This document shows positions 35,897 to 47,623 of a stretch of DNA of 64,000 bases, piece after piece. Source of the DNA: Carnegiea gigantea (taxonomy: Eukaryota; Streptophyta; Magnoliopsida; Caryophyllales; Cactaceae); NCBI GenBank assembly GCA_029747015.1, contig JAKOGI010000419.1:186501-250500 (forward strand). The letters run 5' to 3'. The number at the start of each line of letters is the position of its first letter. The first letter of the stretch is position 1. The translations under genes were made by a program, and so were the position numbers. The notes under the pieces were generated by a model, which was not told the DNA's origin, made no database searches, and saw only the letters and a list, made by a program, of their open reading frames with translations.

Positions 35897-37130
35897 GACT
35901 TTGGACGTCCTCGTGCAATAGTATCCTAGATTATCTAATGATCTACCCTTAAATCCTTCTTATAAATCCTACATGAACATAAAATTAAACTAAACTCAAC
36001 TTGCTTAAGAAAACAATTTTTATGAAAATTAATAATCTAATTCCTTGTAGGTTGAGAAACTAAACATGTAGCTGTCACTTAAAGTTTAAAACTCTAATTT
36101 CCTTTGCCAAGATAAGGAATCCGAACTATTTACCCCATTTATCCTAATATATGCCAATCAAGAGAACTTTTAAAGGGATTTTGGCTTAAGGTGGGAGAGT
36201 AGGAATATTTGAATAAGTGGTGGTACGGTGGTTTTCCTGGCCAGGAAAAGCATCATAGTTCACTTTACTTTTGAATTCATCCTTTAAATCTCACTTTGAC
36301 CTTGCTCTTTGCTTCGAATACCTTCTCCCTTTGGGATTGTTGTTGCACTTCTTCTCCTTGAGCCATGCATAGGCAAGATAATAATATAAATTATGTTTAA
36401 TTGATTTTCCTATCTTACTTAACACATCGGTATCTCAAAGTTTTGATTTTGATTTCTATTGAAAGTACTTGCAGCTTTGACTTAGAAAACACCACTTGAT
36501 ATCATGAATAGTCCAGTTGGTAACAATTTCATCGCTTGCATTGAGGATGCATCCTAACCAATTAACCCAGGGTTTAGGTAGGGTTTATGCATGTGGACTT
36601 TTGGCTCTGTGGAGTTTATTCAATGTGGTGTCCCAAGAATATAGGAATTATGCTCAAATTGGTGGAATAACGTTAGGTAGGAATTATTTGGCTCATGTAG
36701 TGCTTTATTCCTAATACCTCTATCCTTTTAGCATGCAACAAGGATAAAAAAAACCAAATAGTCAAGATTGATCACCCTCCTAAAAGAAATTAGTAAAAGC
36801 AATTTCACTATTTTCTCAAAATTCAAAAATCCTCCTAAGTGAAAATTAATAGCTTATAGACTTACCCTACTCAAAGAAAGACTCAAAACAAATTTTGAAA
36901 AATATAAGAGCAAGAAGTAATCTGGAAAGATTCACACTCATGTATTTTTTATAAGGACTCGAAAATGACTCTTTTTTTTGGTATAAATAACATGGGTATA
37001 AGTAAAATGCAAGACAACCTAAATTAAATTAGGTTGCACCCCCACACGTAGTTCATGCATCGTCCCTAATGCATGCAAAATAATAAAAGAAAAGAAGGTA
37101 CTGAAAGCGAATTAAAAACTTCCCTGAAAA
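35897..37130 (-). other. Region between pol and 3' LTR of Athila-like element, no ORF
   Basis: Athila elements often carry an envelope-position ORF here. I see only stop-rich sequence in about 1.2 kb, with no signal or membrane frame. Confidence 0.45.
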
Positions 37131-38570
37131 ATTGCATCCCAACCAATGCCTCTATTTATAGTCATTGGCTCAATGTCGTGAAGCTCGTGGATCCTCTAGA
37201 GTGATTTCTTCAATGACATTCACAGAGTTTCCATTTGTGAAATGTTTCAACCTATGTCCATTCACTTTGAAAATTTTATTACTGGATAAGCTTTGAATCT
37301 CAACAGCACCATGAGGATGGACACTAGTCACTACAAAAGGTCTTAGCTACCTATATTTAAGCTTGCCCGGGAAGAATCTGAATTTAGAATTGAACAGCAG
37401 AACTTTTTCACCCACTTAAAATTCTTTCCTAGACAACTTAGCGCCATGAAATGCGTTGTCCTTACCCTTATAGATCACAGAATTGTCATAGGTCTCTAAT
37501 CTCAATTCTTCTAATTCCTACAACTGCAATTTTCTTCCCTTACCTGCTAAGTCATAAGCTAGGTTGAACTGCCTAACAGCCCAATAAGATTTATGCTATA
37601 ATTCAACAGGTAGATGGAAGCGCATCCTAAAAACTAATCGGTAAAGTGACATGCCTATAGGTGTCGTGTATGCAGTCCGATCAGCCCAAAGAGCTTCCTC
37701 TAACCTAAGGCTCCAGTCTTTTATGTCTAGGTTGACTACTTTCTCTAAAATACTTTTGATCTCCCTATTTGAAATCTCAACTTGGCCATTTGTTTGGGGT
37801 GATAACCAGGAGACACCTTATGAGTGATGTGATATTTAGCTAATAGGGTGCCTAAGGTTTTGTTGTAGAAATGTCTCCTCCTATCACTAATGAGTGCTCT
37901 AGATACTCCATATCTATGCAGAATATGAGATTTGACATTTTTAACCACAGTCTTAGCATCATCAGTTCTAGTAGCCACAACTTCAACCCATTTAGAAACG
38001 TAATCCACAAATAAGAGAATGTAAGTGTAACCACATGAAGGGGGAAAGGGTCCTATGAAATCAACACTACACATATCAAAAATTTCAACACATAAATGCT
38101 ATGTAAGGTCATTTGATTTTTTCCAGATAGATCACCCATTCTTTGACAAGGTTCACATCGCCTGCAGAATTCATAAGCATTTGTAAATATCGAAGGCCAG
38201 TAAAGACTACACTCTATGACTTTGTGAGCTATTCTCTTGGGACCAAAGTGTCCCCCACTCTCAGAAGAATGACAAAAGGTAAGAATGGAATGAATTTCAT
38301 TGTCATCTACATATCGTCTAATAATATGATCACTGCAAAATTTTCACAAGTAGGGTGCATCCTATAAGTAGTACTTAGCTTGGATTCTAATTTTCTCCTT
38401 CTCTGCTCTAGCCGAGTTTGCAGGGAATTCCTTAGTTACTAGGTGATTGACTATGTCTACATACCATGGGAGACTACCAGTAGTCACAGCATATAAAGTC
38501 TCATATAGGAACTGGTCACTAAGTGAGTTTCCCCTTTCCTCATTCTCTGGCCTACTCAAATGGTCAGCTA
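37131..38570 (-). pseudogene. Athila-like integrase, broken
   Basis: The zinc-binding half reads, across a frameshift, CHSSESGGHFGP and CRRCEPCQRMGDL (38130-38270). The catalytic core has VDFIGPFPPSCGYTYILLF (first Asp, about 38040-38074) and SRALISDRRRHFYNKTLGT (second Asp, about 37870). In the second motif the usual SDGGSHF has become [18 protein letters not shown] follows near 37800, then a frame change before the third acidic residue. The C-terminal part, rich in [20 protein letters not shown] words, runs to about 37130. Integrase would join element DNA to the genome; this copy cannot. Confidence 0.75.
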
Positions 38571-38711
38571 CTAAATTCTATGCTATAGGCTTGTCTACCA
38601 TCTCAATCTCAAACTCTTGGAGTAATAAAACCCATCTTATCAACATGGATTTAGAGTCATTCTTTTGAAATAAAGCTTTGAGAGTAGCATGATTAGAAAA
38701 GACAATAACTT

Positions 38712-40421
38712 TCACACCAACCAAATAAGGATGAAATTTCTCAAGAGCAACACAACAGAATACAATTCTTTCTCAGTGGTGGTGTAATTTCTCTCTGCAT
38801 CATCTAGACTTCGAGAAGCATAGCATATTACGGGGGGTACTCTTCCTACTTTTTGACCTAAAACTGCCCCTACAACTTTATCACTAGCATCACATATCAA
38901 CTCAGAGGGTAGATCCAAGTTCAGGGGTTGCACTATAAGAGTGGTTATTAATTTCATTTTTAATGCATCAAATGCTTTCATACAATCTTCCTATCAAAAA
39001 AAAATGCTTTCATACAATCTTCATTAAAATTAAAATAAGCATCCTTAGCAAGTAGATCACACAAAGGAGAAGCAATTTTAGAAAAGTCTTTGATAAATCT
39101 ACGATAAAATCCAATATGTCCTAAAAAGGATCTGACTTCTCTAATGGTTTGGGGGTAAGGCGAAGACTGAATAATTTCAACTTTTGCCTTGCCTACCTCT
39201 AGTACCTTAGCAGAAACAACATGTCCTAAGACTACACCATGCTCAAGCATGAAATGACACTTTTCAAAATTCAAAACCAAGTTGGTTTCAATGCATCACC
39301 AAAGTATTAAAGTGAGATCAAGCAAGCACTAATCAAAAGAATCACCATCAATAGTGAAATCATCCATGAAAACCTCCATAATTTTGGTAATAAAGTTGGA
39401 AAAAACACTCATCATGCATCTTTGAAATGTGATTGGTGCATTACATAAACCAAATGGCATCCTCCTAAAAGAATAAGTGCCAAATTGGCAAATGAAGTGG
39501 TCTTTTCCTGATCCTCAGGAGCTATTGGGACCTAGATATACCCTGAATACCTATTTAAGAAACAATAATGACACCTACTAGCTAGCCTTTCTAACATTTG
39601 GTACATGAAAGGTAAAGGAAAGTGGCCTTTCTAAGTGGCCTTATTCACTTTCACGTAATCTATACAGACTCTCCAGCCACTCTGAACTCGAGTAGGAACT
39701 TGCTCCCCCCCTTTGTTCTGAACTACAGTTATCCCCCTTTCTTTGGTACCAGATGCATAGGGCTCACCCAATCAAAATCAGCTATAGAATAAATCACCCC
39801 AACATCTAACCACTTAAGGATTTCTTTCTGCACAACTTCCAACACGAGTAGGTTAAATCTCCGTTGAGGGTCGCTCCTAGGTGTTACCTCTGACTCCAAA
39901 GTGATCGTATGAGTACAAAGTGTTGGGCTAAGTCCTTCAAGGCCTGCTAAAGTCCATCCAAATGCTCCCCTATGTTCTCTAAGCACCCTAACCCATTTTT
40001 CTTCTTGTTCAGGCTCAAGTGCTTTGGAGATAATCCTTAGAAGTGTGTCATTACCCCCTAAATAGGCATATTTCTAATTCTCAGGGAAAGGTTTAAGATC
40101 TAACTTTGGGGGTGAGGTAAGTGAGGGTAGTAATTTATCACATTCAGTAATCAAACAAATTTCCTCAGATTCCTCAATTGAACTCACTAGACAGAAAGAC
40201 TCTATCGTAGCCACCAATTCATCGTGCAAAACATATGGCACATGTTCAGATGCATCTAAACTCATGGTCAGCATAGTTTCTAGCTTATCTTTATGTGACA
40301 AGTCATGGACATCTTTGGCCAATTCGTGAATGACATCAAGTGCACATATATGATTCTCATCAGATGGAAATTTCATAGCATCAAATATATCAAATTTAAT
40401 TACATCTCCATCAAATTCCAT
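38712..40421 (-). pseudogene. Athila-like reverse transcriptase and RNase H, broken
   Basis: An acidic linker after the protease (40074-40421) leads into RT. FGWTLAGLEGLSPTLCTHTI and FDWVSPMHLVPKKGG lie at 39729-39955, GWRVCIDYVKVNKAT near 39680, then broken palm sequence. The catalytic motif is present as FMDD at about 39357-39368 (KIMEVFMDDFTI). The connection has LNFEKCHFMLEHGVVLGHVV and EVRSFLGHIGFYRRFIKDFS (38978-39280). RNase H shows ELICDASDKVVGAVLGQ and CYASRSLDDAERNYTTTEKE (38712-38960). At least three frameshifts and several stops occur. A short A-rich duplication (ATGCTTTCATACAATCTTC) splits the frame at about 38975-39020. Confidence 0.82.
38976..39025. repeat. Short direct duplication in RT/RNase H junction
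   Basis: ATGCTTTCATACAATCTTC occurs at about 38972-38990 and again at 39003-39021, separated by an A-rich linker. This is a small tandem duplication that breaks the pol frame. Confidence 0.8.
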
Positions 40422-40479
40422 AAAACAGTTCCAGTGTGCACATCTATTTTTGTCCTAACTGTTTGTAAGAACAGTCTAC

Positions 40480-40758
40480 CTAACAATATAGGACATCATT
40501 AGAAGCATCACCTATGTCCAAGATAAAAAAATCAGCAGGAAATACCAGCTTATCTACTTGGACTAAGACATTTTCTATTACACTATCAGGGCACGCACAA
40601 CTTCTATCAGCTAAGGGAATTACAAAACTAGTTCTTTTCAACTCTCCTGTTTTTAGTTGTTCAAAAAGAGATCTAGACATCACATTAATGGAACAACCTA
40701 AGTCAAGCATAGCTTTATCAAATGTCATGTTCCCTATTTTACAGGAAATTGAGAACAT
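40480..40758 (-). pseudogene. Athila-like aspartic protease
   Basis: The retropepsin active-site region reads KAMLDLGCSINVMSRSLFEQ, in which DLG replaces the D-S/T-G of most retropepsins. DLGAS is the usual form in Athila/Tat elements, so this is family-normal except Cys for Ala. The flap side VFPADFFILDIGDASND is present. A stop follows. It would cut the polyprotein. Confidence 0.75.
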
Positions 40759-40799
40759 ACCTAGATCCTTGCATTTAGTAGGGAGCTTCTTTTAGAGAA

Positions 40800-42458
40800 C
40801 AATAGAAACATTCTCCTCCCTACTTACCTTTTCATTTCCTTTCATCTTGCGCTTTAAAGTGCACAACTCCTTCAGAAACTTAACATAGCAAGGCACCTGC
40901 TTAAGTCTATCTAGAAGAGGAATGTTAATCTCAACCTTTCTAAATACATCAAGAATATCCTGGGTGGCCTCTTCTACCTTAGAATTGTAAGTCCTAAATT
41001 ACTAGGAAAAGGTGGCAGTGGTTTTGATGGTTTATGTTTAAAAACAATGGTAGACCCTTTCTTTTGGTCATCTTTAGGTTCATTAGCCTCAATTTCTTTT
41101 TCATATTCTACCTCTGTACTTCATTTAGGCTCTTTTAACTCTTTTTTACTCCTAAGTATTATGGCATTAACACTATCCTTGGGATTTAGGTAAGGTTGAG
41201 ATGGTATCCTTTGTTATAGTTGAACCCACAGATTGCTAACTAAGGTGTCAAATGCGATTTATCTTTGTTGCATCTGCTTCATAGTCATCTCTAAGTTCTA
41301 TAACTTAAGGTCTATTTCCTTCTTCTATTCATCCATCTTTTTCATCATCTGTTCTAGAAAGAAGTTAGTCTTATCTTAAGAAGAGGGTTGGTTCGATGGT
41401 TGGTTAAAGCCAAGGGGATTAGGTCTAAGTCCATACCTAAGGTTAGGATGTCCCTCCATCCCTCATTATAGGTATTGAAATAGGGGTCATACCTTCTTTG
41501 GCATTGATTAGGAAACACAGCATTAACATTCCCCCCTTGTAAATTAGGATAAGCATCAGAAACATGACCTTCTAAGCAATAAATATTACAAGTAACAGCA
41601 GATTGAATTCCATAATAACTAACTTGTTCAGCATATTAATAATTTGAGACAACTGAGTCTCGACAGGCAATCCATGTGAAATTTCATTGACTCTCCTAAG
41701 TTGGTTTTCCTGAATCCCAAATTATATAGTTAATTAACTCCCTAGCTGTAGCTGGAGTTTTTTTTAACGCCCCTTATCTTGCAGCATCTACTATACTTCT
41801 GTCAGATGGTAAAAGCCCTTCATAAAAATATTGGATTAATAATTGATCAGCAATTTGATGCTAAGGACAACCAACACATAACCTATTAAGGCGTTCCTAA
41901 TATTCATACAAAGACTCCCCATTCATTTGTTTTATTCCACAAATCTCTTTTCTAATCGACCCTATCCCAGATGTAGGAAAGAACTTTTCTAAAAACGCTT
42001 TGTGGACTTGAGTACAAGTGGTAAATGATGTGAGGGGAGATAATATAACCAGTTTTTAGCCCTATCCTGAAATGCAAAAGGAAATGCCCTCAGTATAATA
42101 TGGTCCTTAGGAATCCCCTCAGGTTGCATGATGGAACAAGTAATAATGAATTCATTAATAAATCTTTATAGGTCCTCACCAGCCAATCCATGAAATTTAG
42201 GCAATAAGTTCAAAAATTCAGAATTCAGTTTTAAAGGTCTGTTTAAGCAGGATATGTGATTGACAAGGGTTGCACAACCAAGTTAGGGGAAGTAAACTCG
42301 TGCAAAGTAGCATTATTAGCCAATTTATCTATAGAAGATTCTGAAATCACAGAAAGACTTACTAAATTGTCTCTTTCAGTTTCATTTACTATTTGGCCTT
42401 CTACTGGTAGCTCTTCTTTGTTTGGTCCCACTTTTCTACTGCATGTAGCTTTCATCAA
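40800..42458 (-). pseudogene. Athila-like gag, broken
   Basis: The core gag motif is readable at about 41860-42010: FLEKFFPTSGIGSIRKEICG, NGESLYEYWERLNRLC and ADQLLIQYFYEGLLPSDRS. Downstream, RRYDPYFNTYNEGWRD near 41450-41500 and a damaged knuckle (CNIYCLEGHVSDAYP, near 41560-41600) mark the nucleocapsid part. An N-terminal extension (PNKEELPVEGQIVNETERD) lies at 42243-42458. Frameshifts are frequent. The 5' leader and 5' LTR are missing; different transposon sequence begins at about 42475. Confidence 0.7.
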
Positions 42459-42775
42459 CTAACAAGCCAAAAAAAATAATCTAAATGTTAGAACAAATCA
42501 ATCAATTTAGTAAAATGAAGATATAAAGGCAAACAAATCTTTAGTGAGCAGAATGTTATTTTCAGTGAGCAGAACATAATATAGTGAGTTGTGGGCAAGT
42601 AGTTGATAGATGACAATTGTATGTTACAGTGAGCTAGAATGATATATCTAGTGAGCACACATCAGTTTTAGATGGCTCTAGGAATAAGCAAAGAGGACTT
42701 CATTGGTAGTGAACATTTTTTTTGGGGGGGGGGGATGAGCTGGTGTGCATTTTCAATGAGCAGAAAATATATTAT

Positions 42776-42979
42776 AGTCAGCAGAACGTATATCTGAGTG
42801 AGTAGAACATATATGTCAGTAAGCAGAACATATATGTCAGTAAGCAGAACATATAGTTTAGTGAGCAGTTAGCCATAATATGTATTTAGTGAGCAGAACA
42901 AATATTTTAGTGAGCAAAACTTATATTTTAGTGAGCAATCAACCATATTATGTATTTAGTGAGCTATATTATCATCAAC
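42776..42979 (+). repeat. AGTGAGC-headed array, 21- and 28-base units
   Basis: Units begin at 42776, 42797, 42818, 42839, 42860, 42888, 42909, 42930 and 42958. Lengths are 21,21,21,21,28,21,21,28, all multiples of 7. The usual unit is AGTGAGCAGAACATATATTTT-like, cut here after 20 bases as AGTGAGCAGAACATATATTT. Looser copies start near 42545. The array precedes the plus-strand Ulp1 exons and probably lies in an intron or flank of that gene. Confidence 0.85.
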
Positions 42980-43285
42980 TCTGATATGATGTTTTGCAAA
43001 AGAAGAGCATACCTAGAAGGCAAGACATCAACCAAAGAGAGATAAAGTACCAATTAGAGATCCCTACTGCTCTCCTTTTGTGGAAAGAATCACAAAGCTT
43101 ACAAGAGAATTGTCAGCCTAGGGTAAGATGGCTGCTAATTATGTATTCCATCAATTAGAGGATCTTGGTTCCAAGTAAGCACAAAACTACTAGATTTCAA
43201 ATACTAATGATAGAAAACACTTACAAACACTTAAGTTATATTGAATATAGACTTACATTTTTTTTCCTTTTCATATTACATCAGT

Positions 43286-43880
43286 GAAGAATTGTTTGAC
43301 ATCGAAGCACACGTTAGAGATCGATATCACTTGTCAACCATGTATCCAAGGGAATACATTGATGCGCATATGATCAATGTCTGGGCTGCTATCCTTAACA
43401 ACTTAGAGAGAAAAGGAAGTGAAGACTCAATAAGAAGATTTTGTGCACCGGTTGATGCAATGGTAATAATATTCTTATTTCTATTCACAAATTCAAATAC
43501 TCAAACACCTATTGATACTAATGCAAAAATCCAGTTGACTTTGGACCCTATGATAAATGTAGCAACATCAGAAGAGGTGAGCTACATTGATTTTGAAACA
43601 ATACTTGAGAGAGAATTTCAGATATGTGACAAATGGATATCGGCCAAGCAGTTACAACTGGTAGACATTAATCTAATACATTTTATTATGTATTAGACTA
43701 ACACATTATATAATATTACTCATCTTTCAATTTGAAGTGTTCTTCCCCATATATCACAAGAAGCACTTCTTCATCTTCTACTTTGATTCAAAGGAAGAAA
43801 GGCTTGACATTATGGACAACGTGCACATAACAGCTCCATGTAAAACCACATATGACGAAACACATCCATTAGTAGTATGT
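43286..43880 (+). pseudogene. Ulp1-like cysteine protease block of a transposon, inverted
   Basis: This is the C48 (Ulp1-type) protease portion carried by some plant Mutator-like and related transposons. The first exon is about 43286-43460, with acceptor ACATCAG and donor ATG/GTAATA, reading STMYPREYIDAHMINVWAAI. The next exon, about 43533-43654, reads QICDKWISAKQLQL. An approximately 80-base intron follows (43655-43736). The exon from 43737 reads FFPIYHKKHFFIFYFDS, then KEERLDIMDN. The His and the Asp/Asn positions of the triad are visible; the Gln and Cys block is not. It lies on the opposite strand to the rest of the gene (43963-48360). Confidence 0.65.
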
Positions 43881-44579
43881 TCAAATGTTTACTGATTCAG
43901 TTATTGCCTCAAGTACAGCAGCTCTATTCCACAATTCATCATCCTGACTGAATGGTAGTATCTCAGGAACTTTCATCTCCTTTTTCTTTATGGTCCATTG
44001 GTAGTGATTTTGGGATTTGAGCCTCACGATATGGAGAGAACATGATTATGGCTACATCTCTTATTTTCTTGAATGTTTTATTGTTTTGGTACTTTTTTGA
44101 TAAGTATTCCATAAAGGTTTTGTACCTCTTGAATACACTCTCTAAAGCCCTCGTTACTTCATCCATTTCTTATATATCTTTTTGTATGTTGACATCATTC
44201 AAATATTACAAGATGTTATGTAGACATTAGTTTTAATTTTTTTCCTTCTCCTGAATTGATATACATGAATTAAATAATACCTCTAACTTTGATGTTTCAT
44301 CATTTTATGAAAATATCCTTGGCTGTGCATCCTTTTGTGGCTGAGTTTCTCTGGCTTGTTCAGGATGTTCTTCTCTGTTCATTTGTATTGGAGGCTTCAC
44401 TCTGCACTTTCCAAAGCCTTTTGTCACTTCCTTGTTGCCAACGTGATTAGCCTTTCCCTCTTCTTTCACTCTTTCCTTCAGCTTTTTTGTAGTCCAGCCT
44501 TTGATTGTCGAGAATTGTCTCTCAACAGTCCTCCTTGTGAGAACTCTATCAAGGAAAATGTTCATTGTAATCAATTCTC

Positions 44580-45180
44580 TATACCTCACTAAAAACGATT
44601 CTGTGCTCACTACAATACATATCCTACTCACTAAAAATATATACTAGCTCACCAACATAAAGTGATGTTCTCTAAGTATAATTCCTATTTAGCTCACTTA
44701 AATGGTCATTATAGATCAATGTAATAGACAATTGTCAACCATGAACAACTCCCCCATAGCTCATCAATAAATGCATGTTCTGTTCACTAAAATATATATT
44801 CTGCTCACTAAAATAAATGGTCTGCTTACTAAGATATATGTTCCACTCACTAAAAATATTGTTTTGCTCACTAAAAATGTATGCTAGCTCACTAACATAA
44901 AGTAATGTTCATTAAGAATAATTCCTATTTGGTTATTTGCATATGTATGTTTACGTGATGTGTGCTCACTAAAATGGTCATTACGGATTAATGTAATAGA
45001 TAATTGTCAACTATGAACAAGTTCTCCATAGCTCATCAAAAATAATATTTTGCTCGTAAAATACATGTTCTGCTCACTAAAATATATGTTCTGCACACTA
45101 AGATAAATGGTCTGCTTACTAAAAATATTGTTCTGCTCAATAAAATATATGTTCAGCTTACTAAAAGTGATGTTGTGCTC
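44580..45180 (-). repeat. GCTCACTA array with internal duplication
   Basis: This is the complement of the 42776 repeat, with 21-base units such as GCTCACTAAAATAAATGGTC, in inverted orientation. A segment at about 44640-44770 is repeated at about 44885-45050 with substitutions and an insert, so the array grew partly by duplicating a block of roughly 250 bases. It occupies the gap between two coding blocks of the minus-strand gene, consistent with an intron. Confidence 0.8.
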
Positions 45181-46010
45181 ATTGAAAACATGGCATTCTG
45201 ACAGAATAGAATGAACTTACCATCAAGAAGAGAATAGGCCCATCAAAGTTTGAAGCCCTCTTTTTGACAGATTCACACAATCTGTCAATGGAGTACTGAC
45301 ACCAATCGATTGTTGCTATGTTTTCAACATTGGCAACATTCTTTGCAAAATAGGGTGAGCAGTGTATATTCTTTGAACTGCTAAAGAAACAAGAGACAAT
45401 GTACAACACAAAATTTCTTTCGAAATTTTCCCTCGTATTAGCCTGAGCCAGTATGTATTGTGGCATTTGATTGAGCTTTGGGGTCCCATTGTTTAGATTC
45501 TACTGCTTTCTCCATGCTGAGAAGACTTCATTGTATTTAGGGCCTTTTGGTTTTTTGTCATAAAACTCTTCAACCTTCCTCCCACCAATTAGGAGTTTTA
45601 ATGTAAGATGCACATCTATTGGTGTAATCTTAAATTTCTTGTCAGCAGATATGTACAATGTAACTGAGTAAGGGTCAAAACTATCTACAAATCATTTTCA
45701 TAAATCCCCTGGCAATTCAATTACTTGTAAATGTAGGATTCCTCCAGACCCCATATCGCGTATTGCTTGCCTTTGTGCCTCGTTGAAATTCTCAATCATT
45801 GTAACAAACCCTACTAGCAACATTCTAACCTGGAAAATCTTTTTGGGTCTTGTGTCTGCCTCTGCAGGTTTTTACATAGATTGCACAGACTTGGGATCTT
45901 GCACACGAATAGTAGTATTTATTTAGGGGAATTCTTTTGTTGATCATGTTGTAAAACTGAGAGTTGTCCACGCCTTACATGACTTTTTGGAATTTTTTGG
46001 ACAGCCTGCC

Positions 46011-47623
46011 TGTTGTGTTATTATATTTAGTTTTGATGATAACAAATCCAAGTGTAAAAATCTGTCCAAGTAATGTTGCTCCGAACACGATCTCCAAACA
46101 GGCCTAACTGGTGTTTGTGATCTTTATTGTATTAACTGGTTTGCTACATGTGAGAATGTCTTCTAGACAAGTTTTACTTGGTGATTCTATATTAAGTCAA
46201 GAACACCATCTCGACAGTTGATTGTAAAGCGTCTTCCTGAACTCTAGCAATGCAAAGAACAATCCCAGCAAACAAGGTGGCCTTGGTGTTCACAGCAGCT
46301 CTACAAATCTCGGACAAGATGACTGGTTCAAAACAAGAAGTCTTGGGTATATAGGTTTTATTTAATTAGACTCTTGTTAATATGCCAATATTGAAAACAT
46401 CATTTTTAAACACTTCTTGAATCGGTACTTGCGCTAAGTGCTTCAGAACACCAGTTGCGAACAACCCTGCGAACAGGGTGCCTAGGGTGTTTCTGAACTG
46501 CAGTGGCCATACCCGATTATTTTTGAAAAATTCATTTTGGTTGGCCAAGATCTCTAGAATACTTTCCTTGAATTTCAAAACTGCTATTTCTCTGGAAAGG
46601 TATTTCCTGAAAATATTTTGGGAGAATTTCGAAAATAAGTTTTGGAGATTTGCCAAAACTTAAAGGAAAAAATTTCCTTTGACTATATTTTCGGATTTGG
46701 TAAAAGCTGAAAATCTCTTTAAACCTCTTCACGGTTATGGGAAGATAAGGGTTATCTTTTAAGATAACAAAATCCCTTATATTTTGGGATAAATTAATCA
46801 TTAGCCGTTGGATAATTTTGCAAAACAATTTCCATACTTAGCTAATTCTGTGGTTTATGACCGTTGGTTTTTTTGTTTAAAAGCCTCAGCTTTTTCTCTC
46901 CCAGCATATATACACAGACAGATATATACAGATATTCAAAACACTCGAAAAACAGAGAGATAGAAAACTCGGTTTGAATTTGCATAAACACAGCCTTTTG
47001 AAAAATCCAGGAAAATCAGAAAACTCGGTTTACACTCAAAGATTCTTGAGCTTCATTCTGAAAAGCAAACCGTGACAAGCTGTGTTTGATTTTGAGTTTT
47101 CATACCATTGGCATAATAGGATCTTCATTGTACCTTACATCTGCTTAGTGAGAAGCACCCCCTGTAAGGTGTTTGTAACCCTGATCTTGAATCAGAAAAG
47201 TGAGTGAGTGTGTCCTAGTCGTGTGGACTTGGACGTGTCTAATCTTGCGAAGGTTGGACGTGGTGTAACCTGTCTTTGGGAAGAAGGTTACGTGGTTGCA
47301 AGTTGTAACAAGGTGTGTTACATTTGTAACGTGTGAAGCCCGTTAGTGAAAGTGGTTAAATCCTACACGAGGTAGGTCGTGGTTTTTCACACCTCAGTTG
47401 GGCTAGAGGTGTTTTCCACGTAAAAATTGTGTGTGCTTTATTTTCCGCATCTATCTTGGTGATTTTCGCCTCTGCAATATTTGAGAACACCCCGTGCAAA
47501 CAAGCTATCATTGTGTTTGTCACTTGAGAACAACCTCTGTGAGGGTGTTTGTTATTTACAACGCGAAAATCAGATACCACAATTCACCCCCCCTCTTGTG
47601 GTTGGATACTCACGAACTCAACA
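46011..47623 (+). mobile_element. Solo LTR of the SIRE-type family seen at 1758-3333
   Basis: It runs from TGTTGTGTTATTA to GAACTCAACA, 1,613 bases, flanked by the 5-bp duplication CTGCC (46006-46010, 47624-47628). No internal sequence is attached. It sits within a coding exon of the minus-strand transposon gene. A TATA-like GCATATATAC lies at about 46904. Open frames inside are not coding. Confidence 0.9.

Noticed and set aside
42776..42979. CRISPR array
   Set aside because: Units are contiguous and AT-rich with no unique spacers, in a plant nuclear setting; it is a tandem repeat.
43241..43285. ATG at 43241 as start of the Ulp1 frame
   Set aside because: The first residues come from a pyrimidine-rich stretch ending in a good splice acceptor (ACATCAG), so it is more likely intron.
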